A stretch of 64,000 nucleotides of DNA from JADJNW01 sp964526645 (GTDB lineage Bacteria > Bacteroidota > Bacteroidia > Chitinophagales > Saprospiraceae). The notes below the pieces were generated by a model that was not told the origin of the DNA, ran no database searches, and saw only the letters and a program-made list of their open reading frames with translations. A program made the translations under genes and the position numbers. Numbering within the stretch: the first letter of the stretch is position 1; the number at the start of each line of letters is the position of its first letter. Shown here piece by piece: positions 17,061-25,030 of the stretch. The stretch covers positions 1 to 64,000 of the forward strand of contig CAZGJN010000002.1 in NCBI GenBank assembly GCA_964526645.1, written 5' to 3'.

Positions 17061-18554
17061 CTATTTCAAGGTGTGCAATCGCGCGAAATCGTCTTTAAGC
17101 GTAGGATATAGATGCTCAAAAATGGCAAAAAGTTTTTGGTATAGCGCATGCTGCGTTAAGTGGGGTTTGTAAATATGATCAATTTGCACAAAGGAATGAG
17201 CTGCTTCAAAATGTGCCAACAGTCCCAAGCTTTGCATTCCCATTAAAAACGCTCCAAACGCCGAAGCCTCCTCATTGCGCTGAACGTAGATTGGTTTTCC
17301 AAATTGATCTGCCATGATTTGCATCAAAACAGCGATTTGCGATAAGCCCCCATTGGCATAAATTCGCTCTATCTCTCCTACGGTTGCTTCCAGGATTTTA
17401 GCAATTTGAAGTACATTCAGCAGGATCCCCTCCAAAACGGCTCGCTGGAAATGAAGCTTATGATGATGCTTGCTCACGCCGAGGAATGCCCCACTTGCCA
17501 AGGCATCCCACACGGGTGCGCGTTCGCCCAGCAGGTAAGGTAAAAATAGCAAACCCTCCGCCCCAGCGGGTATCGCTTCTATTTTATGGATGGCATGCAA
17601 GGCATCCTTTTTCGATTGCCCCTCTTCCAAAAATGCTTCTGCAAACCATTGATACACAATGCCGCCGTTGTTAGAAGCGCCACCAGCGATGTATAAATTT
17701 TCAGATAAGAAATAATTAAAAATACGTTCCTGCTGGTCGTACACTGGTTCCCGGCAACTCATACGAATGGCGGCGCTCGTACCGAGGGTGATCACCGTTT
17801 CTCCTTTTTTTAGGGCGACTGCGCCTAAATTGGCTAAACAGCCGTCACTCGCACCAATTACGAAAGGCAGCTCCGGGTTGATGCCCAAATGCGCAGCAAT
17901 TTCTCTTTTCAGACCTTGCAAAACAAAATTAGTAGGCACCGGTTCGGGGAGCTGCTGCTGGGTAATTCCTGCAAATTCAAGCGCAGGGGCATACCAATCC
18001 AGCTTTTTTATATCAAACATACCGGTGGACGAAGCGATGGAATAATCTATTGGCCAATGCCCAAACAACTGAAAAAGTATGTATTCTTTGATGCCTACAA
18101 ATCGGTGAGCACGCTTAAAAACTTCGGGTTGGTAGTCGCGCAGCCAGGCAATTTTACAAAGTGGACTCATGGGATGAATCGGTGTACCGGTATGCTGATA
18201 AATAGCCCTGCCAAGCGGGCTGCCCTTTAGTGTTTCCGCATAGCTTTGCGCGCGCGTATCCGCCCACAGGATGCAAGACGTGAGCGCTTTGCCGGATTCA
18301 TCTACTGCCATGATGCTGTGCATGGCAGCGCTGATACACACGCCAAAAATTTGCCATTCCGTCTTTTTTATGATTTTGTGTAAAGTGAGGAGCACCCCTC
18401 GGAAAATAAGCTCAGGGTCTTGTTCTTGCCAACCTGCCAGCGGGCTTTGAATAGCATAAGCAATGCTTTCGCTGTGCAATAAAACACCTTTGGTAGAAAA
18501 AGCAAGGCTGCGCGCACTGGACGTTCCGATATCAATAGCGATGAAACTATTCAA
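17061..18554 (-). CDS. FGGY-family carbohydrate kinase, gluconokinase-like
   Basis: A 497-residue two-domain sugar kinase. AIDIGTSSARSLAF at the N-terminus is the phosphate-1 loop. GVCISAAMHSIMAVD and the LWADTRA segment form the sugar site with its conserved Asp, and VITLGTSAAIRMS is the phosphate-2 motif. ANGGLSQIAVLMQIMADQFG and EASAFGAFLMG form the C-terminal FGGY signature. Spacing resembles gluconate kinases more than xylulokinases, but substrate is uncertain. The only start in the correct frame is TTG at 18554, directly preceding NSFIAIDIG, since a stop precedes it closely. No sugar genes flank it. Confidence 0.85.
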   Translation of the reverse strand: MNSFIAIDIGTSSARSLAFSTKGVLLHSESIAYAIQSPLAGWQEQDPELIFRGVLLTLHKIIKKTEWQIFGVCISAAMHSIMAVDESGKALTSCILWADTRAQSYAETLKGSPLGRAIYQHTGTPIHPMSPLCKIAWLRDYQPEVFKRAHRFVGIKEYILFQLFGHWPIDYSIASSTGMFDIKKLDWYAPALEFAGITQQQLPEPVPTNFVLQGLKREIAAHLGINPELPFVIGASDGCLANLGAVALKKGETVITLGTSAAIRMSCREPVYDQQERIFNYFLSENLYIAGGASNNGGIVYQWFAEAFLEEGQSKKDALHAIHKIEAIPAGAEGLLFLPYLLGERAPVWDALASGAFLGVSKHHHKLHFQRAVLEGILLNVLQIAKILEATVGEIERIYANGGLSQIAVLMQIMADQFGKPIYVQRNEEASAFGAFLMGMQSLGLLAHFEAAHSFVQIDHIYKPHLTQHALYQKLFAIFEHLYPTLKDDFARLHTLK

Positions 18555-18725
18555 TTGACTTCAATTTTACAAGCTAATGTGTTGATTTGCCAATAAGCTA
18601 ACCATGATTGCAAACAACAGTCAGTCAGTGTTTTATAAAATAAGATCATCAATCCTTTGGCTTTCGAATACCGGCTTTTCCAACTGCTTGACTGTTTTAG
18701 ATGCAAAAGAATATTGCCTTGTTCT

Positions 18726-19655
18726 TTAGTTTTTTAGAAATTGAATATTCCGCTTCAAGCCTTCAAATTTAGCCCGTTTTACGGCAGTATTTTTAAATAA
18801 CTTTTGAAATACGGTTTCCGTAATGTCCTCCCAATCGCGCTTTTTCAGCTCCAACAAAGCAGGATCGGGCTCAAAATCAGGCTCTTGATGCGGCCGGGAA
18901 AAGCGATTCCAGGGGCAGACCTCCTGGCAAATATCACAACCAAACATCCAGTTCTCCATCTTTCCCTTAAACTCAAGAGGGATATTTTCTTTCAGTTCGA
19001 TGGTGAGGTAGGAGATACATTTGCTGCCATCTACGAGGTAGCCTTGCGGGGAGATCGCATCCGTTGGGCAAGCATCTATGCAGCGGGTGCAAGTACCGCA
19101 GTAATCTTTCATCGGGTGATCGTATTCCAATTCCAAATCAAGAATCAGCTCCGCCAGAAAAAAATAAGAGCCCGCTTTGGGGTGAATAATGAGCGTGTTT
19201 TTGCCAACCCAGCCCACGCCGGCGCGCTTTGCCCAATCGCGCTCCAGCACCGGGGCAGAGTCTACGAAGCAACGGCCATGCACTTCACCGATATTTTCAT
19301 GAATAAAATGTAATAACTCTTTGAGTTTGTCTTTGATAACAAAATGATAATCCTTGCCATAGGCGTATTTGGAAATTTTTGGTGCTTCAGGGTCAACTTG
19401 CTCTTTTTCAGTGTAATAATTATACATTAAACTTATGACAGACTTCGCACCAGGCACAAGCTTGGTCGGGTCAACACGCTTTTCAAAATGATTTTCCATG
19501 TATTGCATCTTGCCATGCATTCCTTGATGGAGCCAGACCTCCAACTGGCGCGCTTCTGCGCCCATATGCTCCGCTTTGGCAAAACCCACAAAAGCAAAAC
19601 CCAGGCGCAGTGCTTCTGCGCGAATCAAAGCCGTGTATGTTGACAAATTACGCAC
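18726..19655 (-). CDS. queG: Epoxyqueuosine reductase
   Basis: A 309-residue enzyme that reduces epoxyqueuosine to queuosine in tRNA using cobalamin and two 4Fe-4S clusters. The motif VDSAPVLERDWAKRAG carries the proposed proton donor Asp132. The ferredoxin-like cysteines are Cys186, 189, 192 and 196 (CGTCTRCIDACP) with Cys213, 240, 243 and 247 (CDICQEVCPWN). Length is normal for the short QueG form without HEAT repeats. The reading frame has no early ATG; it begins with GTG at 19655. It is transcribed alone, divergent from the TonB gene. Confidence 0.95.
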   Translation of the reverse strand: MRNLSTYTALIRAEALRLGFAFVGFAKAEHMGAEARQLEVWLHQGMHGKMQYMENHFEKRVDPTKLVPGAKSVISLMYNYYTEKEQVDPEAPKISKYAYGKDYHFVIKDKLKELLHFIHENIGEVHGRCFVDSAPVLERDWAKRAGVGWVGKNTLIIHPKAGSYFFLAELILDLELEYDHPMKDYCGTCTRCIDACPTDAISPQGYLVDGSKCISYLTIELKENIPLEFKGKMENWMFGCDICQEVCPWNRFSRPHQEPDFEPDPALLELKKRDWEDITETVFQKLFKNTAVKRAKFEGLKRNIQFLKN

Positions 19656-19794
19656 CTTTTGGGCTGTTACAAAATGATGTATTGTTGATAAAAGTCATCT
19701 ACCCCATTGATACCCATCATAGAAGTACTTTATAATCAGGGCTAATTTGCATAAAAAATAGGTATCCAGATTCCCTAATTAAAAAAATAAAGCC

Positions 19795-20736
19795 ATGATT
19801 TCCAATCTTTCTTTCTCAACCACTGACCTGCTTTGGATTGTAGGGTTTATTCTGTTTGTTATAATAGGATTAAGTATATGGGGCAGGATGTACTTCAGTA
19901 AAAAATCGGGAAGCAATCTTACCGAAAAATACAAAGGTAAGCAATGGGCTTCTCCGCTCGAAGCGCGCAACAAGTACCCTGATGTAAATATTTTCAAACA
20001 TCATAGTACGTTGATGAACTTGAGTTTGATTTTGTCCCTGGGTTTAGTTATTGGCTTGTTTAATCTAACAACCGTGGACAAAAGCGTTTTTATTCCGGAT
20101 GGTGCTACTTTGCTGGCTGATGCGGAGATAGAAATAGAGCCGCCACGCACTTCCGAGCCACCTGCACCGCCACCACCACCGCCACCACCTATCATTCAGG
20201 AAGTGCCTTCCAATATTTTGATAGATGCGGAAGATGTGGAATTCGTGGACCAATCCGTGGATGCAAAGTCAGAGATTTATGAAGTACCAGTAGCGGTAGA
20301 AAAACCTTCTGAAAAGAAAATAGCGCCACCACCGCCACCCCCTGTAGCAGATGACACAGAAGAGATTTTTAAAGTGGTAGAGGAAATGCCGCGATTCCCT
20401 GGCTGTGAGGATTTGGCTACCATTGATGAGAAAAAGGCTTGTGCCGATAGAAAACTCTTAGAGTTCATTTACAAAAATATTGAGTATCCGCCTATTGCCA
20501 GAGAAAACAATATTGAAGGAACGGTAGTGGTACGCTTTGTAGTAGATAAAGATGGGAGGGTAAAAAATCCGGAGATCGTACGCGACATCGGCGGTGGCTG
20601 TGGGGAAGAAGCTGCCAGAGTGATAAAGAAAATGAATGAGCTTGCCGAGCCCTGGTCGCCAGGTAAACAAAGAGGACGACCCGTGAAGGTTTATTACATC
20701 ATGCCGGTGAAGTTTGTTTTAAAAGTGAATAATTAA
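19795..20736 (+). CDS. Energy transducer TonB family protein
   Basis: A 313-residue protein that would pass proton-motive energy from the inner membrane to outer-membrane receptors. The C-terminal TonB domain is clear at about 200-313 (EYPPIARENNIEGTVVVRFV, then KDGRVKNPEIV). A proline-rich periplasmic arm lies at about 118-140 (PPAPPPPPPPPIIQEV) with a second Pro block near 180. There are two predicted membrane helices (residues 10-30 and about 70-90), one more than the single N-terminal anchor of classical TonB, so the domain before the arm may be a cytoplasmic loop. A strong terminator follows. No ExbB/D genes are adjacent. Confidence 0.88.
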   Translation: MISNLSFSTTDLLWIVGFILFVIIGLSIWGRMYFSKKSGSNLTEKYKGKQWASPLEARNKYPDVNIFKHHSTLMNLSLILSLGLVIGLFNLTTVDKSVFIPDGATLLADAEIEIEPPRTSEPPAPPPPPPPPIIQEVPSNILIDAEDVEFVDQSVDAKSEIYEVPVAVEKPSEKKIAPPPPPPVADDTEEIFKVVEEMPRFPGCEDLATIDEKKACADRKLLEFIYKNIEYPPIARENNIEGTVVVRFVVDKDGRVKNPEIVRDIGGGCGEEAARVIKKMNELAEPWSPGKQRGRPVKVYYIMPVKFVLKVNN

Positions 20737-20762
20737 TTGATAAATCTGTGCATTTTTATAAG

Positions 20763-20791
20763 TGCCGTACTTACTTAGTGCGGCATTTTTT
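20763..20791 (+). terminator. Intrinsic terminator after the TonB gene
   Basis: TGCCGTAC (20763-20770) pairs with GTGCGGCA (20778-20785) with one G-T wobble over a 7-base loop, and six T follow. It lies 27 bases after the TonB stop, between convergent genes. Confidence 0.8.
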
Positions 20792-20822
20792 ATTTCAAAA
20801 ATTTGATTTTCAAAAGCATACA

Positions 20823-22409
20823 TTATTCTTTCACAATCTCTTTTACTGGAATTTTGCTCATGGCGTGCTCCGAAATAGCCGTGATGGACAAGGAGGGATT
20901 CACCCCAGGATTAGCCGAAATCGCTGAGCCATCGCAGATGAGCATGTTTTGATAACCAAATACGCGATTATACTTATCAATCACCCCTTGCTCCGGACCC
21001 TCGCCCATCCCGCAGCCGCCCAGAATGTGGGCAGTGGAAGGAATTCCGAGAAGGGACTCTAACACAAAGACAGTCGTTTTGCCCTTGATCAACTTACTGT
21101 ATCGCGCCGCCAAGTCATTAGCTCTGGGGATAAAAGCGCTAGGGCTTTTTCCTTGATCCACAGAAGTATTCACCCAACCCAACCGATTGCGAGAAAGGCG
21201 CAATGTGCTATCCAGGTGTTGCATAAAAAGCAAAATAGAGGTGCTTTTTGCCCAATCTCTTACCAATAATAGTTTCATATTTTCAAGGGGATGTAAAAAA
21301 AAGTCTTTGAAGATATTAAAGATGCGAGCAAAGAGGGTATTGCCCTGCACAGCAGGCAGCATCAACAAGCGCCAGAAGCCGGAACCTTTGGCATACCGTA
21401 CAGGCTCCAGGTGGCTATCAGCATCGGTATGAAGAATAGAACCAATAGCGACACCCTGCGAGAGGTCTTTGTTGCTATCTAAGCTAGTAATAGGAATAAG
21501 GCTTTCATTGTTAGTGCGAATATCATACCCCAAGCGATCAGACAAACGCGGCAGGGTACTTTTTTTGAGCTTCAACAATAATTTCACGGTGCCCATCACG
21601 CCTCCGGCAAAGATCACCCCTTTGGTGGTGAAACGACCGCGCTTTTTCGACCAGCTTGTCGTTTTTTGAAAGCGTACCTCATAGCCTTGTGTCCCATCTG
21701 CATGATCCAAAGGCGCTACTTCAAATACTTCATTTTCTGCTAATATTTCCACACCTAATTGTTGTGCCAAGTAGAGATAATTTTTATCCAAGGTATTTTT
21801 GGCATTGTGCCGGCAGCCCGTCATACAGCCGCCGCAGTAGATGCAGCCCGTCCGTGTAGGACCCTTGCCATCAAAATAAGGATCAGGTACTGTTTCACCA
21901 GGTTTTCCAAAATAAACGGCTACCTCGGTGGGTGCAAAATGGGCTTCCATGCCGATCTCCTTTGCCAATGCCTGCAATACCAAATCCCCTTCAAACAGGG
22001 TCGGATTGGGTGCTGCACCCAGCATGCGTGCAGCAATTTTGTAGAAGGGTGCTAACTCGCTTTGCCAATCTGCCAGTTCGCGCCAACTTCCATTTTGAAA
22101 AAATTCTGGTTTGGGTATGGGCAAAGTATTGGCGTACACCAGGGAACCACCACCCACGCCTGTGCCCGACAGGATGGATACATGCCGGAAAAAGGTCAAT
22201 TTTAAAATGCCAAAGCAGCCCAACTTTGGTAGCCACAGCCATTTTCGCAAATGCCAGTTGGATGTTGGAAAATCTGCTGCCCGAAACCACTTCCCCTTTT
22301 CAATTACCAGTACTTTGTAGCCTTTCTCTGCCAGGCGCAGCGCACTGACCGAGCCACCGAAGCCACTGCCGATGACGATGTAATCGTAATCGTATTCTAA
22401 TTGTTGCAT
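20823..22409 (-). CDS. GMC oxidoreductase, cholesterol-oxidase-like
   Basis: A 528-residue flavoprotein. The FAD-binding Rossmann motif is IVIGSGFGGSVSALRLAEKG at residues 11-30. The second GMC signature appears as GTGVGGGSLVYANT at about 80-93. The C-terminal catalytic region has HILGGCGMG, and the last FAD segment is ICDGSAISANPGVNPSLSIT. A cysteine-rich patch, CIYCGGCMTGC at about 190-200, is seen in cholesterol-oxidase-like and related GMC members and may bind a cluster or form disulfides. No signal peptide is visible, so it is probably cytoplasmic. Sterol as substrate is not proven. A -7 box with an overlapping palindrome lies upstream. Confidence 0.85.
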   Translation of the reverse strand: MQQLEYDYDYIVIGSGFGGSVSALRLAEKGYKVLVIEKGKWFRAADFPTSNWHLRKWLWLPKLGCFGILKLTFFRHVSILSGTGVGGGSLVYANTLPIPKPEFFQNGSWRELADWQSELAPFYKIAARMLGAAPNPTLFEGDLVLQALAKEIGMEAHFAPTEVAVYFGKPGETVPDPYFDGKGPTRTGCIYCGGCMTGCRHNAKNTLDKNYLYLAQQLGVEILAENEVFEVAPLDHADGTQGYEVRFQKTTSWSKKRGRFTTKGVIFAGGVMGTVKLLLKLKKSTLPRLSDRLGYDIRTNNESLIPITSLDSNKDLSQGVAIGSILHTDADSHLEPVRYAKGSGFWRLLMLPAVQGNTLFARIFNIFKDFFLHPLENMKLLLVRDWAKSTSILLFMQHLDSTLRLSRNRLGWVNTSVDQGKSPSAFIPRANDLAARYSKLIKGKTTVFVLESLLGIPSTAHILGGCGMGEGPEQGVIDKYNRVFGYQNMLICDGSAISANPGVNPSLSITAISEHAMSKIPVKEIVKE

Positions 22410-22438
22410 ATTGAAAATCGTAAGGTGTGTCTTTTTGA

Positions 22439-22461
22439 CAAAGTTAGCGGATGCCCGCTAA
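22439..22461 (-). promoter_or_regulatory. Predicted -7 box with adjoining 7-bp palindrome upstream of the GMC gene
   Basis: On the minus strand TAACTTTG (22446-22439) matches the Bacteroidota -7 consensus and ends 29 bases before the ATG. TTAGCGG/CCGCTAA (22444-22450 and 22455-22461, 4-base spacer) overlaps it on its upstream side and could be a repressor site. No convincing -33 TTTG is present at the expected distance. Confidence 0.4.
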
Positions 22462-22496
22462 AGTTCTTGCAGATCGGCAAAATATTTTTCAGGAAG

Positions 22497-23195
22497 CTAT
22501 GCGTCAATTTTTAAAATAAACCCTACTTTAAATACATTTTCAATACTGATGCGGGGATCGTCTTTGAGCAACTTCCGAAGGCGGGAGATGAACACATCGA
22601 AGCTGCGCCCCAGAAAGTAATCCCGGCGACCATACACCTGCTCCACGGCTGTATCGCGCCGTAAGATTTGATTTTGGTGTAAGCAAAGCAATCGCAGAAT
22701 ATCATTTTCTTTTTCGGTAAGGCGGTATACTACGTCTTCATAGCGCAGTTCTTGCAAGCTATAATCAAAAACATAAGCGCCAAGCTTGAAAAGCTCCGTT
22801 TCGGCAGCAGATTGTTTTGATTCTTCTTTTCGGCGCATGATGACCTGGATTTTGCAAAGCAATTCGTCTTCATCGAAAGGTTTGGTGATGTAATCCTCGG
22901 CACCACAGGCGTAGCCCTTGAGTTTATCTTCCTTGAGAGATTTAGCAGTGAGAAACAAAAAGGGTAGCTCGCTCGTCTGGCTTTTGATTTTTTCTGCCAG
23001 GGTAAAACCATCCATTTTTGGCATCATTACATCCAGAATACATAGATCAAAGCGGCTGCGCTGTAGCGCTTGCAAGCCCATGTGTCCGTCTCTGCACAAC
23101 TTCACCAAAAACCCTTCATTCTCAAGTAATTCTACCAACAGGAATCCCAAATTCAGATCATCTTCTACGACTAAGATATTTTTTTCATTATGCAC
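22497..23195 (-). CDS. OmpR-family response regulator
   Basis: A protein of about 232 residues. The receiver domain has the acidic pair in ILVVEDDLN, the phospho-acceptor Asp in CILDVMMPKMDGF, Thr in FLTAKS and Lys in YITKPFDEDELL. The C-terminal winged helix (RLTEKENDILRLLCLHQNQI, then FDVFISRLRKLL) binds DNA. No ATG is available; the best start is GTG at 23195, with TTG at 23201 as an alternative. The start overlaps the end of the histidine kinase gene by 8 (or 14) bases, so it is cotranscribed with and coupled to its partner kinase. Target genes are unknown; the divergent cysteine-rich protein is a candidate. Confidence 0.93.
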   Translation of the reverse strand: MHNEKNILVVEDDLNLGFLLVELLENEGFLVKLCRDGHMGLQALQRSRFDLCILDVMMPKMDGFTLAEKIKSQTSELPFLFLTAKSLKEDKLKGYACGAEDYITKPFDEDELLCKIQVIMRRKEESKQSAAETELFKLGAYVFDYSLQELRYEDVVYRLTEKENDILRLLCLHQNQILRRDTAVEQVYGRRDYFLGRSFDVFISRLRKLLKDDPRISIENVFKVGFILKIDA

Positions 23196-24426
23196 GCGCA
23201 ACTGATTTTATGGGTAACACGAGTGAAAAAGTACTGCCTTTGGTGAGTTCGCTTTCAAATCTGACAATGCCGCCATGCCGCTCGATAATCTGTTTCACAT
23301 AAGCCAAGCCAAGTCCGAAGCCTTTTTCGTTGTAAATATTGCCGTTCATCACGCGTCGGAATTTTTCAAATACCAGTCGTTTCTGGTGTTCCCCAATGCC
23401 GATGCCGTTGTCCTGGAAATAAAGGCTCACATTTTTCCGATCTGATTCTATGCGAATCACTATATTGGGCGTTTGATCACAGTATTTCAGGGCATTATCA
23501 ATAATGTTTCGAATCGAATTACTCAGGTGAAGGCGGTCGCCTTGTATTACAATATTTTCCGCTTTTGGCGGTTGGATTTGTACCGCACCGCCCTTTTCCG
23601 CAATTTGAAATTTCATATCTTGCAACACTTCCTGCACCAGTTCTTTTAGGTCAATTAATTCTATTTCGAGTTGGTATTCTCCTTTATCCAGTTTAGAAAC
23701 ATGCAGGATGCGCTCTACTTGTTCCAACAATCGTTGATTTTCATTTTGAATGATTTGTAGGAATTTGCTATCCGAGCTATCCGGCTGGCGTTTTTTGAAG
23801 AGATTGAGCGCCAGCTGCATATTCGTAAGGGGTGTACGAAACTCGTGCGCCATGTTGTTGAAAAAATCGGTACTCACGGCGTTGAGTTGTTTTTGGCGAA
23901 GAAACTTGACCAAAGTAACAAGTAGCATGCCACTCACAAACAGCAAAATGAAAATAGAAGAGCCGATCATCAGCCCCAGTTGGCGAATCACATATTGTTC
24001 TTTGTTGGCAAAAGAAACCTGCACCGCGTGGTTGTCCATGGTGAGGGGATTCATCGAAGCACAATAAGCTGAAGATTGCGCCAGTTGTACAAAAGAATCA
24101 GGGATGACATCAAACCGGAAATCCAGGTCAATGTCGTAGCGTTGCAAGGAGCTACTCAGGGCAGTTTGCAGTGTTGTAGCATCGGGGCTTTTGAAGCAGC
24201 AATTTCCTTGAGCCATATTACAACCAACAGGGTGAATGGTCATATCGCCGCTTTGCTCGCGGCTCAGGTCTTCCACTGCGCTACAGAGCGCCATTGTTAC
24301 TTTTTGGTCAAACTGTTCTTCGATCAGCCGGCGGGAGTGCTGCAGCCAACTCACCTGAAAAAGGATCAGCAGCAACATCGCCAAGCAAGAGGCGGCTACC
24401 AGGCTGGTTGTTTTGTTAAAGCGCAT
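23188..24426 (-). CDS. Membrane sensor histidine kinase with cysteine-bearing periplasmic domain
   Basis: A 412-residue kinase. Helix 1 is at residues 8-28 and helix 2 at about 150-173, enclosing a periplasmic sensor domain of about 120 residues. The HisKA box is NMAHEFRTPLTNMQLAL with His194. The ATPase domain shows the N box (NIIDNALKY), G1 (DNGIGIG) and G2 (GFGLGLAYV). The sensor domain carries five cysteines (Cys48, 69, 76, 77 and 122, including GNCCF), which could bind a metal or sense redox state; this is inference. It is the first gene of the pair, followed by its response regulator with an overlap. The divergent neighbour encodes a cysteine-rich exported protein. Confidence 0.93.
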   Translation of the reverse strand: MRFNKTTSLVAASCLAMLLLILFQVSWLQHSRRLIEEQFDQKVTMALCSAVEDLSREQSGDMTIHPVGCNMAQGNCCFKSPDATTLQTALSSSLQRYDIDLDFRFDVIPDSFVQLAQSSAYCASMNPLTMDNHAVQVSFANKEQYVIRQLGLMIGSSIFILLFVSGMLLVTLVKFLRQKQLNAVSTDFFNNMAHEFRTPLTNMQLALNLFKKRQPDSSDSKFLQIIQNENQRLLEQVERILHVSKLDKGEYQLEIELIDLKELVQEVLQDMKFQIAEKGGAVQIQPPKAENIVIQGDRLHLSNSIRNIIDNALKYCDQTPNIVIRIESDRKNVSLYFQDNGIGIGEHQKRLVFEKFRRVMNGNIYNEKGFGLGLAYVKQIIERHGGIVRFESELTKGSTFSLVLPIKSVARA

Positions 24427-24518
24427 GGCTAAACATCTTTTTTATAGTACAAAAAAATAGAAAATTTTGATGAAATGCCACCTGTTTAACAAGTAGCTAA
24501 CAACTGAATAACAAGCGG

Positions 24519-24553
24519 TTTGCAGCTTTAACAGATAATTAGCCGCATCTTTG
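24519..24553 (+). promoter_or_regulatory. Candidate promoter of the cysteine-rich protein gene
   Basis: TTTG (24519-24522) is followed after 23 bases by CATCTTTG (24546-24553), one base away from the Bacteroidota TAnnTTTG box. The ATG of the cysteine-rich protein is 58 bases further on. Confidence 0.45.
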
Positions 24554-24611
24554 CAGGGAAAATGATTCGGTAGCTCGGCGATTCCGAGTGAAATTTAAAA
24601 ATTCTATTTCC

Positions 24612-24968
24612 ATGAAATCTTTAGTCTTATCTCTCAGCACACTTTTTTTATTTGTTTTGAGTGTTGAATTTGCTTCCGCACAAACGGCTGCTACTAACTG
24701 CAAACCAGAAGATTGCGCTAAGGTATGCTGCGCCGACAAAAACTGTACGCCCGACCAGTGTGCCAAAATGTGTGCGGATAAACCCAACTGCAAGCCGGGA
24801 AATTGCCAAAAAACAGGCACGAAGACTTCCAGCGCTGCTGTCGGTTCCTCTGAGACAGGTGCTGCGGTTTTGGTAAATAACAAAAAGGAAAGCCCTAAAA
24901 CTTCTTGCTGCTCAAAAGCTACTTCTTGTAGCGCTACTAAAGCATCTGATTCTAAATCATCGCAATAA
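24612..24968 (+). CDS. Cysteine-rich exported protein
   Basis: A 118-residue protein with a clear signal peptide (MKSLVLSLSTLFLFVLSVEFASA). The mature part begins with a cysteine array containing two similar units, CKPEDCAKVC and CTPDQCAKMC, followed by CKPGNC. After a Ser/Thr/Gly-rich linker a second cluster (SCCSKATSC) ends the protein, giving 12 cysteines in about 95 mature residues. This suggests metal binding or multiple disulfides in the periplasm. I do not recognise the family. ATG 24612 begins the signal peptide; a GTG at 24588 is less likely. It is divergent from a two-component system whose sensor domain also has paired cysteines, so it may be a regulated target. Confidence 0.75.
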   Translation: MKSLVLSLSTLFLFVLSVEFASAQTAATNCKPEDCAKVCCADKNCTPDQCAKMCADKPNCKPGNCQKTGTKTSSAAVGSSETGAAVLVNNKKESPKTSCCSKATSCSATKASDSKSSQ

Positions 24969-24976
24969 AAAGACAA

Positions 24977-25019
24977 AAAGGGTACGATGCCATCGTGCCC
25001 TTTCTATTGCTTTATTTTT
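24977..25019 (+). terminator. Intrinsic terminator after the cysteine-rich protein gene
   Basis: An 11-bp stem (24977-24987 with 24993-25003, one G-T wobble) with a 5-base loop begins nine bases after the stop and is followed by a T-rich run ending at about 25020. It separates this gene from the convergent rlmN. Confidence 0.85.
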
Positions 25020-25030
25020 TTGAATAAGTG

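Noticed and set aside
24539..24976. Open frame of 145 codons opposite the cysteine-rich gene
   Set aside because: The plus-strand gene has a signal peptide, cysteine repeats, a promoter-like site and a terminator; the minus frame has none of these and overlaps it fully.
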